Source: Ferranicluibacter quercicola (GTDB taxonomy: Bacteria; Pseudomonadota; Alphaproteobacteria; Rhizobiales; Rhizobiaceae). Taken from it: 64,000 nt of DNA. Below are positions 26,003 to 33,769 of the stretch, in pieces; the stretch's first letter is position 1, and each line of letters starts with the position of its first letter. The translations under genes were made by a program, and so were the position numbers. The notes under the pieces were generated by a model. It saw only the letters and a program-made list of their open reading frames with translations. It had not been told where the DNA came from and made no database searches. The stretch spans positions 62,001-126,000 of the forward strand of contig NZ_JAJOZR010000008.1 in the NCBI RefSeq assembly GCF_021168455.1. Direction: 5' to 3'.

Positions 26003-26252
26003 ATCTTGTCCTAACATTTGTGCGGCAAGGCCGCGCCGCAGGCCTTGGATAAGAACGGCGCGGGCGGCCCTGCATGGTCGACGCATCACGGGCAAGACAA
26101 CGGGAGGCTTCCGGGTTCACGGAGCCTGAAGAGGCTCCGAAGCATCCTGCAATCCTGCCCCATGACAGGTCATCTGTTGCTCTGCAGTCCGGCACGTCCG
26201 GCCTGCTCGTGGACTTTCAGGCGCGATGCGGAAACCGCATCCGTAAAAGAGG

Positions 26253-26287
26253 CCGGCGGGCGAGCGCCTGAAGGCGCCGCCCGCCGG
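26253..26287 (-). terminator. Large rpsO-pnp intercistronic hairpin
   Basis: Two-part stem: CCGGCGGGCG (26253-26262) with 26278-26287, and inner GCGCC/GGCGC round a TGAA loop, 8 nt after the rpsO stop, followed on the minus strand by CCTCTTTTAC. Either a partial terminator or the RNase III processing site known at this place in E. coli. A second small hairpin (CGGAGCC/GGCTCCG) sits at 26120-26139. Confidence 0.65.
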
Positions 26288-26295
26288 GAACGATC

Positions 26296-26565
26296 TTAAC
26301 GGCGGATGCCGAGGGAAGTGATCAGCTTGGTGTAGCGGGCCTCTTCCTTCTTCTTGAGGTAGTCAAGAAGCGAACGACGGCTCGAAACCATGGCGAGAAG
26401 GCCACGACGCGAGTGGTTGTCCTTCTTGTGGCCCTTGAAGTGTTCGGTCAGGTTGTTGATCCGCTCGGTCAGGATGGCCACCTGGACTTCCGGAGAACCG
26501 GTGTCGCCTTCGGCGGTTGCGTATTCCTTGATCAGCTGGGTCTTGCGTTCTGCAGTGATCGACAT
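26296..26565 (-). CDS. rpsO: 30S ribosomal protein S15
   Basis: 89 residues, complete (MSITAERKTQLIKEYATAEG to KLITSLGIRR), with the rRNA-binding KKDNHSRRGLLAMVSSRRSL. S15 is a primary binder of the 16S central domain and can repress its own mRNA. AGGATC lies just before the start. It is separated from truB by a histidine kinase gene, which interrupts the usual truB-rpsO order. Confidence 0.97.
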   Translation of the reverse strand: MSITAERKTQLIKEYATAEGDTGSPEVQVAILTERINNLTEHFKGHKKDNHSRRGLLAMVSSRRSLLDYLKKKEEARYTKLITSLGIRR

Positions 26566-26762
26566 CGTGTGATCCTTTCGATTTTAAGGATTGCGGGTCG
26601 CCGGCAGCCGGGATGTCGTCTAGCTGCGGCCTTGAAGGCAGAAGGAGACGGGCACCAAAGCCCATCCTTATGCTGGCGGTGCCTATAAAGCATTCGTGAC
26701 GGAAAGGAAAGAGCTGCGTGCCCGGCCTCTCTTCCGCCGCCGCGCCCTTCTGCCGCGGCGCT

Positions 26763-28493
26763 CTACTCCGCCGCAGCGCCCTGGCCGCCGTCGGGCGCCG
26801 GCGTGTTCAGCCGGGCGCTGTCGATCTCCACCCGCCACTCGATACCGTCCTCGTGCATCAGGCGCTGCAGCCGCGCGTCGAGCGACATGCCGAGCATCCG
26901 CTCCAGCACGAGCGTGCCGAAGCCCTTGCGGCCGGGCGCGCGCATCTCCGGCGTCAGGTCGGCGCGGCTTTCGCGCCAGACGAGGCGGAACGTTCCCTCG
27001 TCGAGGATCCAGGACAGATCGACCCGGCCCGTCGCATTCGCGAGCGCGCCGTATTTGGTGGCGTTGGTGGCAAGCTCGTGCAACGCCATGCCGAGCGTCT
27101 GCGACACCTGCGCATCCAGCAGCACCGGCGGGCCGGAAATGTGGAAGCGATCGCCATCGTCGGGAAGGAAGGGCTGCAGCTGGTTGTGCGCCAGCTCGTC
27201 CATGTCGATGCCCTGGGCGGCATTGGCGATCATCAGGTCGGTCGACCGTGCGAGGCCCGCGACGCGCCGGCGGAAGGTGTCCACGAAGTCCTGCCGGCTT
27301 TCCAGCGACGCCGCCGACTGGGTCAGCATGGACTGGATGACGCTCAGCTGGTTCTTGGAACGGTGGGCCACCTCGCGCATCAGGAAGCGGATTTCCGCCT
27401 CGGCCCGCACCCGCTCCGCCGCAGCTTCCGACAGCGCGGTCGAGACGATGGTCACCTCCTCCACCATATGCGGCCGCATCGCGACCGGCTCGCCCTGCCC
27501 CAGCCTGCGGGCGTCGTCCGCCAGCAGGCGCACACCCCGGCTCATCATGCGCGCGATGGCGAGCGAGATGCCGAGCGCGATGGCGGCAAACACCAGTGCC
27601 CCGCCCGCCAGCCATGCATAGGAGCGGCGCGCGGCCGCCTCGACATCGGAGGCCTTCGCCCAGGCGACGATCTTCCAGCCGCTCAGCACAGAGAACTCTG
27701 TGACCGTGCGGTAGCGGGTGCCGCCCTCGTCCGCTTCGCCGACGCCGACGCGTAAGGAAGGCACGATGGACATGAAGAACGGCTTGCCGGGCTCCACCTT
27801 CGGGTCCGATGCGGCCACGACATCGCCGGCCCCGTCGATGATCGCGGCGTTCCAGCCGGGCGACAGGACATCCCGGCCGATCGAGCGCTCCAGCGACACC
27901 GCGTCGCGCGTCAGCGTCATCAGATAGTCGCCATGCCGGTTGGCCGAAAAGATGGGTAGGTAGACGTTGAACACCCATGTCTGGGCCGTGCGCCCGAAGA
28001 ACACCGTCGAGACCAGAGGGGCGCCGCTGCGGAAGGCCTGATCGACCGAGACCGGATCGGATGCGCGGCCGAGCGGCTGGCCGAAGGGAATGCGCGTGTT
28101 GACCAGTTGCTGGTAGCTGCGGTCGATGATCAGGAGGTTCATGCCCGTGCCGGCCAGCGCCGAGGACGCGCGCCGGTAGAAGGCACCGAGATCCTCGTTT
28201 TCCAGCGTCCGTGACGAGGCGAGCACGCGCAGCGTCGTCAGCATGCCGTCCACCTCGCGCTCCACGGCCCGCGTGACCGAGCCGGTCGAGGCTTTCAGAA
28301 GCGCGGTCACCACGCGCTCCTGATCGTCCATGCTGCGTTTCAGCACGGCCATCGAGAAGAGGAAGGAGGGGATGATCGCGACGAGCAGCAAGGCGGCGAG
28401 GTAGAAGGCCAGTGGCCGGCGCAGGCTTTTGCGCAGGCCGGACAGCCCGCTGATCGTTCGTTGGCGCAAGCCTCTGTTCAGCCCTACACCCAA
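26763..28493 (-). CDS. Membrane sensor histidine kinase, HWE/HisKA_2 type
   Basis: 576 residues. Membrane helix at about 28-52, extracytoplasmic dCache-like sensor at about 55-280, second membrane helix at about 293-315, HAMP-like linker, then the kinase. The phospho-acceptor is His377 in MREVAHRSKNQLSVIQSM and the N-box is HELATNATKYGAL (Asn477), with a C-terminal KGFGTLVLERML. This H-box and N-box belong to the HWE/HisKA_2 branch that is common in Rhizobiales and often feeds the general stress response. There is no adjacent response regulator, so the partner is unknown. It lies between truB and rpsO on the same strand. Confidence 0.88.
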   Translation of the reverse strand: MGVGLNRGLRQRTISGLSGLRKSLRRPLAFYLAALLLVAIIPSFLFSMAVLKRSMDDQERVVTALLKASTGSVTRAVEREVDGMLTTLRVLASSRTLENEDLGAFYRRASSALAGTGMNLLIIDRSYQQLVNTRIPFGQPLGRASDPVSVDQAFRSGAPLVSTVFFGRTAQTWVFNVYLPIFSANRHGDYLMTLTRDAVSLERSIGRDVLSPGWNAAIIDGAGDVVAASDPKVEPGKPFFMSIVPSLRVGVGEADEGGTRYRTVTEFSVLSGWKIVAWAKASDVEAAARRSYAWLAGGALVFAAIALGISLAIARMMSRGVRLLADDARRLGQGEPVAMRPHMVEEVTIVSTALSEAAAERVRAEAEIRFLMREVAHRSKNQLSVIQSMLTQSAASLESRQDFVDTFRRRVAGLARSTDLMIANAAQGIDMDELAHNQLQPFLPDDGDRFHISGPPVLLDAQVSQTLGMALHELATNATKYGALANATGRVDLSWILDEGTFRLVWRESRADLTPEMRAPGRKGFGTLVLERMLGMSLDARLQRLMHEDGIEWRVEIDSARLNTPAPDGGQGAAAE

Positions 28494-28733
28494 GCTCTCT
28501 CGCCCCTGCAGCGCCGCGTCTCCGTGTGGACACGCCGGAGGCGCCGCCTTTCAACCCCGTTCCGGACGGCAGATGCCGGCTCGCTCCTCACCCGGCAGGC
28601 GCCTCCTCCGGCCGGTCAGGCCGATGCGCGCGCTTGCCGCGAATCACGGCCACTAGACCACGCCCGCGCCCTGTTTGAAAGGACACGGATTCGTGTGTGC
28701 GCAAGCGGAGGGTCCGGCCGCGTCCGGGGCGGA

Positions 28734-29669
28734 TCAGTCGGTGTTGAAGACGCGCTTGGGGCGGAATTCGCCTTCGCCGATCTCGCCGATCGCCACCAGC
28801 CGACCGCGAACGGTGGCATAGGCCTCGTCTTCGGCGAGCGGTGCATCGCGACCGCGCAGGATGATCGGATTGCCCATGCGGATCCGGTGCGCCTGATCCT
28901 CGGTGATGGCGATATGCGGCAGGTTCGACAGGGCCTCGCCGGTATCGATCAGAAACGCATCGAGCGCCGCCAGCCGGTCTTCGTCGCTTTCCATGGCCTC
29001 GAGCGCCGTCAGTTGCGACAGCGGCACCATCTTGTCCTCGGCAAAGGGCGCGACGAAGGAGCGGCGCAGCGAGGCGATATGGCCGAAGCAGCCGAGGTCG
29101 CGGCCGAAATCGCGGGCGAGCGAGCGGACATAGGTCCCCTTGCCGCACTCGATCTCGAAATGCGCCAGATGGGGCGTGCAGCCGAGCAGCGACAGGCGGA
29201 AGATCTCCACCTCGCGCGGGGGAATGTCGAGCACCTCGCCGCCGCGCGCCAGATCGTAGGCGCGCTCGCCGGCGATCTTGATGGCGGAGAATTGCGGGGG
29301 GACCTGCTCGATGACGCCGGTATAGTTCGGCAGCAGGGCGCGGACCTCTTCCTCGCTCGGGCGCGTGTCGGAGGACTGGACCACCGCACCTTCCAGGTCG
29401 TCGGTCGTGCGCTCCTCGCCCCAGGCGACGGTGAATTCGTAGACTTTGCGCCCGTCCATGACATAGGGCACGGTCTTGGTGGCGTCGCCGAGCGCGATCG
29501 GCAGCATGCCGGAGGCCAGCGGATCGAGCGTGCCGGCATGGCCGGCCTTCTGGGCCTTGAAGAGCCACTTGATCTTGGAGACGGCTTCCGTCGATCCGAA
29601 ATCCAGCGGCTTGTCGAGGATCAGCCAGCCGGAGACCGGCCGCCCTTTTGGTTTGCGCGGTTTACCCAT
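28734..29669 (-). CDS. truB: tRNA pseudouridine(55) synthase TruB
   Basis: 311 residues. The catalytic Asp49 is in the family motif AGHAGTLDPLASGML, followed by the KVYEFTVAWG and GTYVRSLARDFGRDLG segments and a C-terminal PUA-like domain. It converts U55 of the tRNA T-loop to pseudouridine. ATG 29669 gives MGKPRKPKGRPVSGWLILDK; a longer frame upstream overlaps the rbfA spacer. It is 79 nt after rbfA. Confidence 0.95.
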   Translation of the reverse strand: MGKPRKPKGRPVSGWLILDKPLDFGSTEAVSKIKWLFKAQKAGHAGTLDPLASGMLPIALGDATKTVPYVMDGRKVYEFTVAWGEERTTDDLEGAVVQSSDTRPSEEEVRALLPNYTGVIEQVPPQFSAIKIAGERAYDLARGGEVLDIPPREVEIFRLSLLGCTPHLAHFEIECGKGTYVRSLARDFGRDLGCFGHIASLRRSFVAPFAEDKMVPLSQLTALEAMESDEDRLAALDAFLIDTGEALSNLPHIAITEDQAHRIRMGNPIILRGRDAPLAEDEAYATVRGRLVAIGEIGEGEFRPKRVFNTD

Positions 29670-29748
29670 CGTCTTGTCGTTCCACTGTTCGTGTCGGTTT
29701 CGTCGACCCCCGGGGGGCCGCTTCACTGTGCAGGCTCGTCCTGCCGCC

Positions 29749-30162
29749 CTAGCGGTCGTCGGCCTCGTCGTCGGTTGGACCAAGGTCGCGGGCGACATCG
29801 GGCGACCGCAGGAGGTCGTCGATCTTCTTGTAGTTGTCGAAGCTCGTATCGTCCTTGAAGCGCACTTCCGGCATGTATTTCATCTGGCGCAGATGCGGCG
29901 ACAGGCGGCCACGCAGGAACTTGGCATGCCGGTTCAGCGCGTCGATGATATCGGCATGATCGGCGACCCCGAGCGGCGTCACATAGGCCGTGGCCACCTT
30001 CAGGTCGCTCGACATGCGGACTTCCGAGATGGAGATAACCGTGTTTTCGATCAGCGCATCGCGCACCTCTCCCCGCTGCAGAACCTGGACCAGGGCTGCG
30101 CGGACTTGTTCGCCGACCCGCAGCATGCGCTGGGTGCGGCCCGAAGAGGTGGATTTGGCCAT
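29749..30162 (-). CDS. rbfA: 30S ribosome-binding factor RbfA
   Basis: 137 residues: single KH-like fold (RMLRVGEQVRAALVQVLQRG, ISEVRMSSDLKVATAYVTPL, LRQMKYMPEVRFKDD), required for maturation of the 5' end of 16S rRNA and cold adaptation. ATG 30162 gives the usual MAKSTSSGRTQRM. infB usually lies upstream; here the upstream gene is an unrelated amidotransferase on the other strand, so rbfA is probably transcribed from its own promoter. Confidence 0.94.
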   Translation of the reverse strand: MAKSTSSGRTQRMLRVGEQVRAALVQVLQRGEVRDALIENTVISISEVRMSSDLKVATAYVTPLGVADHADIIDALNRHAKFLRGRLSPHLRQMKYMPEVRFKDDTSFDNYKKIDDLLRSPDVARDLGPTDDEADDR

Positions 30163-30340
30163 GATATATCCAGTATCGAGCGCCGATCTCGGCGCGATTG
30201 AGGCGGTGCAATGCCTCTTTCGCGGCGGAAGGTCAAGGCTCGGCGCGCAAAAGTCCCGCAAATGCGGGCTTGCGCCACCCTCTTGAACCAAATCGCCGCG
30301 CATGATCTCTATCCGGCAACGTCACGCCTGCGGAGCCGCC

Positions 30341-31081
30341 ATGCACGTCCTCGTCGTCGAAAACATGCCCCATTCGGATCTCGGTCTCGTCGGCGTCGCG
30401 CTGGCGGAAGCGGGCGCAGGACTGGATATCCGCAAGGCCTATGCGGGCGATGCCCTGCCGGCCGGGCCGGACGCCTATGATGGCATGGTGGTGCTGGGCG
30501 GGGAGCAGAGCGCGCTCGACGATACGCTCCATCCCTATCTGCCGGTGCTTTGCGATCTGATGCGCCGGTTCACCGAGACGGACCGGGCGGTGCTGGGCAT
30601 CTGCCTCGGCAGCCAGCTTCTCGCCCGGGCCCATGGCGGCGACAATCGTCTGGGCGCGGCGCGCGAGTTCGGCTGGCACGAGATCGGGCTGACGGCGGCG
30701 GGACAGGCGGACCCGGTCCTGTCGGCGGCCGGCGCACGCTTTCCGGCCTTCCAATGGCATTCCGACACCTTCACCCTGCCGCATGCAGCGACGGTTCTGG
30801 CCGGGAACGACGCGGTTCCCCTGCAGGCCTTCCGCATCGGCCGGGCGAGCTACGGGACGCAGTTCCACTTCGAGGCGGGAACGGCCGTCATCGGCAGATG
30901 GAAGGCGATCTACCGGGACCAGATCGACCGGATCGACCCCGGCTGGCTCGCCCGCTCCGCAGACCTCGAAGCGCAGCACGGTGCCGCGTCGGACACGGCG
31001 GGCCTCGCGCTCGCACGCGCCTTTGTCCGCACGATCGTCGTCGCGCGGCAGGGATCGGCGGCACGGGTGGATGCGGCCTGA
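30341..31081 (+). CDS. Class I glutamine amidotransferase-like protein (GMP synthase type)
   Basis: 246 residues with the class I amidotransferase triad: Cys88 in VLGICLGSQLLARAHGG, then FQWHSDTFTLP and a late His in GTQFHFEAG with a Glu. It lacks a synthetase domain, so it is a stand-alone member of the group that includes gamma-glutamyl hydrolases and the PuuD-like enzymes; a substrate cannot be named. ATG 30341 is chosen over 30302 because the family starts with MHVLVVEN. It is divergent from rbfA. Confidence 0.82.
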   Translation: MHVLVVENMPHSDLGLVGVALAEAGAGLDIRKAYAGDALPAGPDAYDGMVVLGGEQSALDDTLHPYLPVLCDLMRRFTETDRAVLGICLGSQLLARAHGGDNRLGAAREFGWHEIGLTAAGQADPVLSAAGARFPAFQWHSDTFTLPHAATVLAGNDAVPLQAFRIGRASYGTQFHFEAGTAVIGRWKAIYRDQIDRIDPGWLARSADLEAQHGAASDTAGLALARAFVRTIVVARQGSAARVDAA

Positions 31082-31191
31082 GGCGCCGGTCACGAAACCC
31101 GGCTTCACCATTGCAGCCCGTGTTGCTTCCACCTATGTTCGTCATCATGAACAGGTGGAGGACACGCCGGTTTGCGGCGTGCGAGGCGAAG

Positions 31192-31971
31192 ATGACGAAC
31201 CACACCGGCCGGGCCCGGACCCATTCCTTTCGCGCCTGGGCCTCTCTCGACCGCATCAAGGCCGCCCGGCATGCCGGCCTGCCGCTGGCAGGCCTCTGCG
31301 CCGGCCTGGTCCTCGCCGGCCTCTCCGGCACGGCCGGCCCGGTGGCGGCTGCGGATTGCGAGGCGACGCCCAATGCGGGGATCGACTGGAGCGGCTGCAG
31401 CAAGGCCAACCTGATGCTGCCCTCGAGCACCCTGACCAAGGCGGTTCTGGCGGGCGCGAACCTTTCGGCCACCGATCTCGGCAGTTCTGATCTGACCGAG
31501 GCGAACCTCGAAAAAGCCACGCTGATCCGGGCATCGCTGAGCGGCGCCACGGCCGGAAAGGCAAATTTCTCCCGGATCGAAGCCTATCGCTCCAACTTTT
31601 CCGGCATCAAGGCAGCCGGGGCCTCCTTTGCCGGGGCTGAGCTGCAGCGCACCAACCTGACGGAAGCCGATCTGACCGGCGCGGATTTCAGCAAGGCGGA
31701 ACTCTCCCGCGTCAACTTCTCGAAGTCGACCATCACCGGCACGCGCTTCTCGCTCGCCAACCTTGCCCGCGCCAAGCTGACCGGCGCGATCTTTACGGGC
31801 CCGATCGCCTTCGACGAGGCGTTCCTGTTCCTCACCCGCGTCGAGGGACTGGATCTATCGGCGGCGACCGGCCTGAAACAGGAGCAGATCGCGCTGGCCT
31901 GCGGCGACGGGAAGACCAAGCTTCCCCCCGGCCTGACGCCGCCGCCCACCTGGCCGTGCAAGCACGACTGA
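31192..31971 (+). CDS. Exported pentapeptide-repeat protein
   Basis: 259 residues. The N-terminus has a hydrophobic stretch (GLPLAGLCAGLVLAGLSG) with a likely cleavage after AAA near residue 51. The body is a run of A(D/N)LxX pentapeptides (LAGANLSATDLGSSDLTEAN, LQRTNLTEADLTGADFSKAE), which fold into a right-handed quadrilateral helix. A C-terminal Cys pair (LACGDGK, WPCKHD) may form a disulfide. A periplasmic scaffold role is inferred. ATG 31192 has GAGG 5 nt upstream; an ATG at 31147 is possible but has no ribosome site. Confidence 0.78.
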   Translation: MTNHTGRARTHSFRAWASLDRIKAARHAGLPLAGLCAGLVLAGLSGTAGPVAAADCEATPNAGIDWSGCSKANLMLPSSTLTKAVLAGANLSATDLGSSDLTEANLEKATLIRASLSGATAGKANFSRIEAYRSNFSGIKAAGASFAGAELQRTNLTEADLTGADFSKAELSRVNFSKSTITGTRFSLANLARAKLTGAIFTGPIAFDEAFLFLTRVEGLDLSAATGLKQEQIALACGDGKTKLPPGLTPPPTWPCKHD

Positions 31972-32010
31972 AGCGGGCACGACGGAGACGGCACAACAAA
32001 GGGAACCGGA

Positions 32011-32469
32011 ATGGCGCTTTCACCGCATCTGCCCCTGACCGGCGCCTGCCGCTGCGGCAAGGTCCGCCTGCGCATCACCGCCGGGCCGATCCTGACCATG
32101 GCGTGCCATTGCACCGGTTGCCAGAAGATGACGGCCGGGCCCTATTCGCTGAGCGTGGCGGTTCCGGCGACCGGCTTTTCCGTGACCGAGGGCACGCCCG
32201 TCATCGGCGGCCTGCATGGCGAGATGCTGCACCACTTCTGCTGCCCGCACTGCTTCAGCTGGATGTTCACGCGCATCGAAGGCATGCCGGAGATGGTCAA
32301 CGTTCGCGCGACCATGCTGGACGATATCGCCTGGTATCGCCCGTTCATCGAGACCTATACCTGCGAGAAGCTCGGCTTCGCCGAGACCGGTGCCGCCCAT
32401 AGCTACGAGCGCTTTCCCCCGATGGAGGATTTCGCCGGGCTGATCGCCGCCTATCACGCGACGGCGTGA
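32011..32469 (+). CDS. GFA family protein (glutathione-dependent formaldehyde-activating-like)
   Basis: 152 residues with the CENP-V/GFA zinc pattern: GACRCGKVRLRI (first Cys pair), ACHCTGCQKMTAGPYSL (second) and HFCCPHCFSWMF (third). These form two zinc sites in a beta fold. The archetype was reported to catalyse S-hydroxymethylglutathione formation, but most members have unproved roles. It follows the pentapeptide gene by 39 nt and converges with ccdB. Confidence 0.85.
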   Translation: MALSPHLPLTGACRCGKVRLRITAGPILTMACHCTGCQKMTAGPYSLSVAVPATGFSVTEGTPVIGGLHGEMLHHFCCPHCFSWMFTRIEGMPEMVNVRATMLDDIAWYRPFIETYTCEKLGFAETGAAHSYERFPPMEDFAGLIAAYHATA

Positions 32470-32472
32470 CGC

Positions 32473-32772
32473 TCAGAAGCCCTGGAAGAGAAAGTCGAGG
32501 GCGGCCGTAATCTCGTCGGCGCGTTTCCTGAGATCGACAATGGTCGCTCCGATCTCTCGCGTCGGCACCACGGCCATGAATTGCGTGGCCATCACGAGCC
32601 GGGTGCCCTCGATCTCGAATGTCGGGTTGAGACGCGGGAACGTCTTGGCGATCGCGTCCTGCGACAGAAGCGGTATCATCGTTCGCGTATCCAGATCGCC
32701 AAGGATTTCCGCCTGGACGTCGAGGGCCAGAGCACCGTCATATTTCAAGCGATGGACGCAGAACCGCGCCAT
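32473..32772 (-). CDS. ccdB: CcdB family toxin
   Basis: 99 residues with the full CcdB fold: DVQAEILGDLDTRTMIPLL, LNPTFEIEGTRLVMATQFMA and the C-terminal ALDFLFQGF. F-plasmid CcdB poisons DNA gyrase GyrA through its C-terminal residues; here the end matches the family. It is the second gene of the pair, with the antitoxin stop and toxin start overlapping by one base (TAATG), the classic order for translational coupling. Chromosomal CcdB copies can be inactive; nothing in the sequence shows a defect. Confidence 0.88.
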   Translation of the reverse strand: MARFCVHRLKYDGALALDVQAEILGDLDTRTMIPLLSQDAIAKTFPRLNPTFEIEGTRLVMATQFMAVVPTREIGATIVDLRKRADEITAALDFLFQGF

Positions 32773-33002
32773 TAGAACTGGCGATAGCGCGCGAGCGGCA
32801 GACCGTGTTCGGCGACATACCGATTGCTGGCGGCAAAAGCCTCGGCGTTCTCGATCAGCCAAAGACGCTCCCGCTCCGCCTTGACCGCCTTGGCGATGCC
32901 GTCGGCGGCCGCGCTCGAGAGATCGATGTTCAGTTCCAGCGCGTCGGCGACGAGTTGATCGTCGAGCGACACGTCGGGCCGTATCCGGGCAGTGTTCGAC
33001 AT
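32772..33002 (-). CDS. ccdA: CcdA family antitoxin
   Basis: 76 residues: a short ribbon-helix-helix-type N-terminus (MSNTARIRPDVSLDDQLVAD), then an acidic helical part (SAAADGIAKAVKAERERLWL) and the C-terminal ASNRYVAEHGLPLARYRQF that wraps around CcdB. It should neutralise the toxin and repress the operon. The open frame goes further upstream to 33095, but ATG 33002 matches the family. Together with ccdB it forms a full type II system in a chromosomal spacer. Confidence 0.87.
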   Translation of the reverse strand: MSNTARIRPDVSLDDQLVADALELNIDLSSAAADGIAKAVKAERERLWLIENAEAFAASNRYVAEHGLPLARYRQF

Positions 33003-33245
33003 GAGAGCGTCCTTGATGAAAACCCCGACGCATTCTGCAGATCGTCGTCCAACGCTGCAGGCCGCGTCCGGGCCGGTGCCATCAGGATAGACCATCCCGC
33101 CCGGAAAAAAAGGGGCAAATCGTTCCGCATCGTCACGGCCGCGACGAGGGCTTCCCGCGGGATATCCACCTCGCTGGCCTTGGGCCTGTCGCGCAGCGTG
33201 CGGCGAACTTTGCCGCAGGACCGACGGGGCTTGACGACCTGCGGT
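33003..33245. other. Spacer upstream of ccdA
   Basis: About 240 bp between the ccdA start and the DUF1508 gene stop. The promoter and operator of ccdAB should be here, but I find no convincing inverted repeat or promoter pair by eye. Confidence 0.4.
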
Positions 33246-33620
33246 TCAGACCGTGACGGTCTCGTCCTCGACAGGTGCGGCCGGCGCGTTCTTCTTGACG
33301 GATTCGATGCAGTTCTTGGCGCTGGCCTTCGAGGCATAGGCCTCGGACTGGACCATAGGCTCGCCGTTGGCCGCCTTGAAGCGGACGAAATGCTCGCAAC
33401 TCTTGGTCTCGACGATTTCGAAGCGATAGCCGGAGCCGGTTTCATCCTTGGTCAGATCGACCGTCGACGCGCCCGGGGCATTCTTCTTGATGGAGTCGAT
33501 GCAGTTCTTGGCGCTGGCCTTGGACGCGTAGTTCTCCGACCAGACCATGACCTCTGCGTTGTAGAGGAACTGCACGCGGAACTGGCCGCCGGCGGCTTTC
33601 AGGATCTTGAACTTATGCAT
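33246..33620 (-). CDS. YegP family protein with two DUF1508 repeats
   Basis: 124 residues made of two copies of a roughly 50-residue DUF1508 unit: residues about 2-50 (HKFKILKAAGGQFRVQFLY ... YASKASAKNCIDSIKKNAPG) and about 65-112 (YRFEIVETKSCEHFVRFKA ... YASKASAKNCIESVKKNAP). The two AKNCI(D/E)S(I/V)KKNAP segments are nearly identical, so recent duplication or strong selection is likely. The function of YegP proteins is unknown. Confidence 0.88.
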   Translation of the reverse strand: MHKFKILKAAGGQFRVQFLYNAEVMVWSENYASKASAKNCIDSIKKNAPGASTVDLTKDETGSGYRFEIVETKSCEHFVRFKAANGEPMVQSEAYASKASAKNCIESVKKNAPAAPVEDETVTV

Positions 33621-33769
33621 GTCATGTCCTCCCTTCGCTCACGGCCGGGCACCGGCCGCCGTCAGGGAGATCTACACCAAAATTCACGTTTTCGAAATGC
33701 CGACGAGAAAATGACATCCTCCGTTGCGCCGCCGAGACTCCGGCAACGCCTGGACGACGTCTCGCTTCT

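Noticed and set aside
24050..26014. A 654-codon open frame opposite pnp
   Set aside because: Antisense to pnp throughout, with an Asp/Arg/Gly-rich sequence and no family features. Long antisense frames like this are common in G+C-rich genes.
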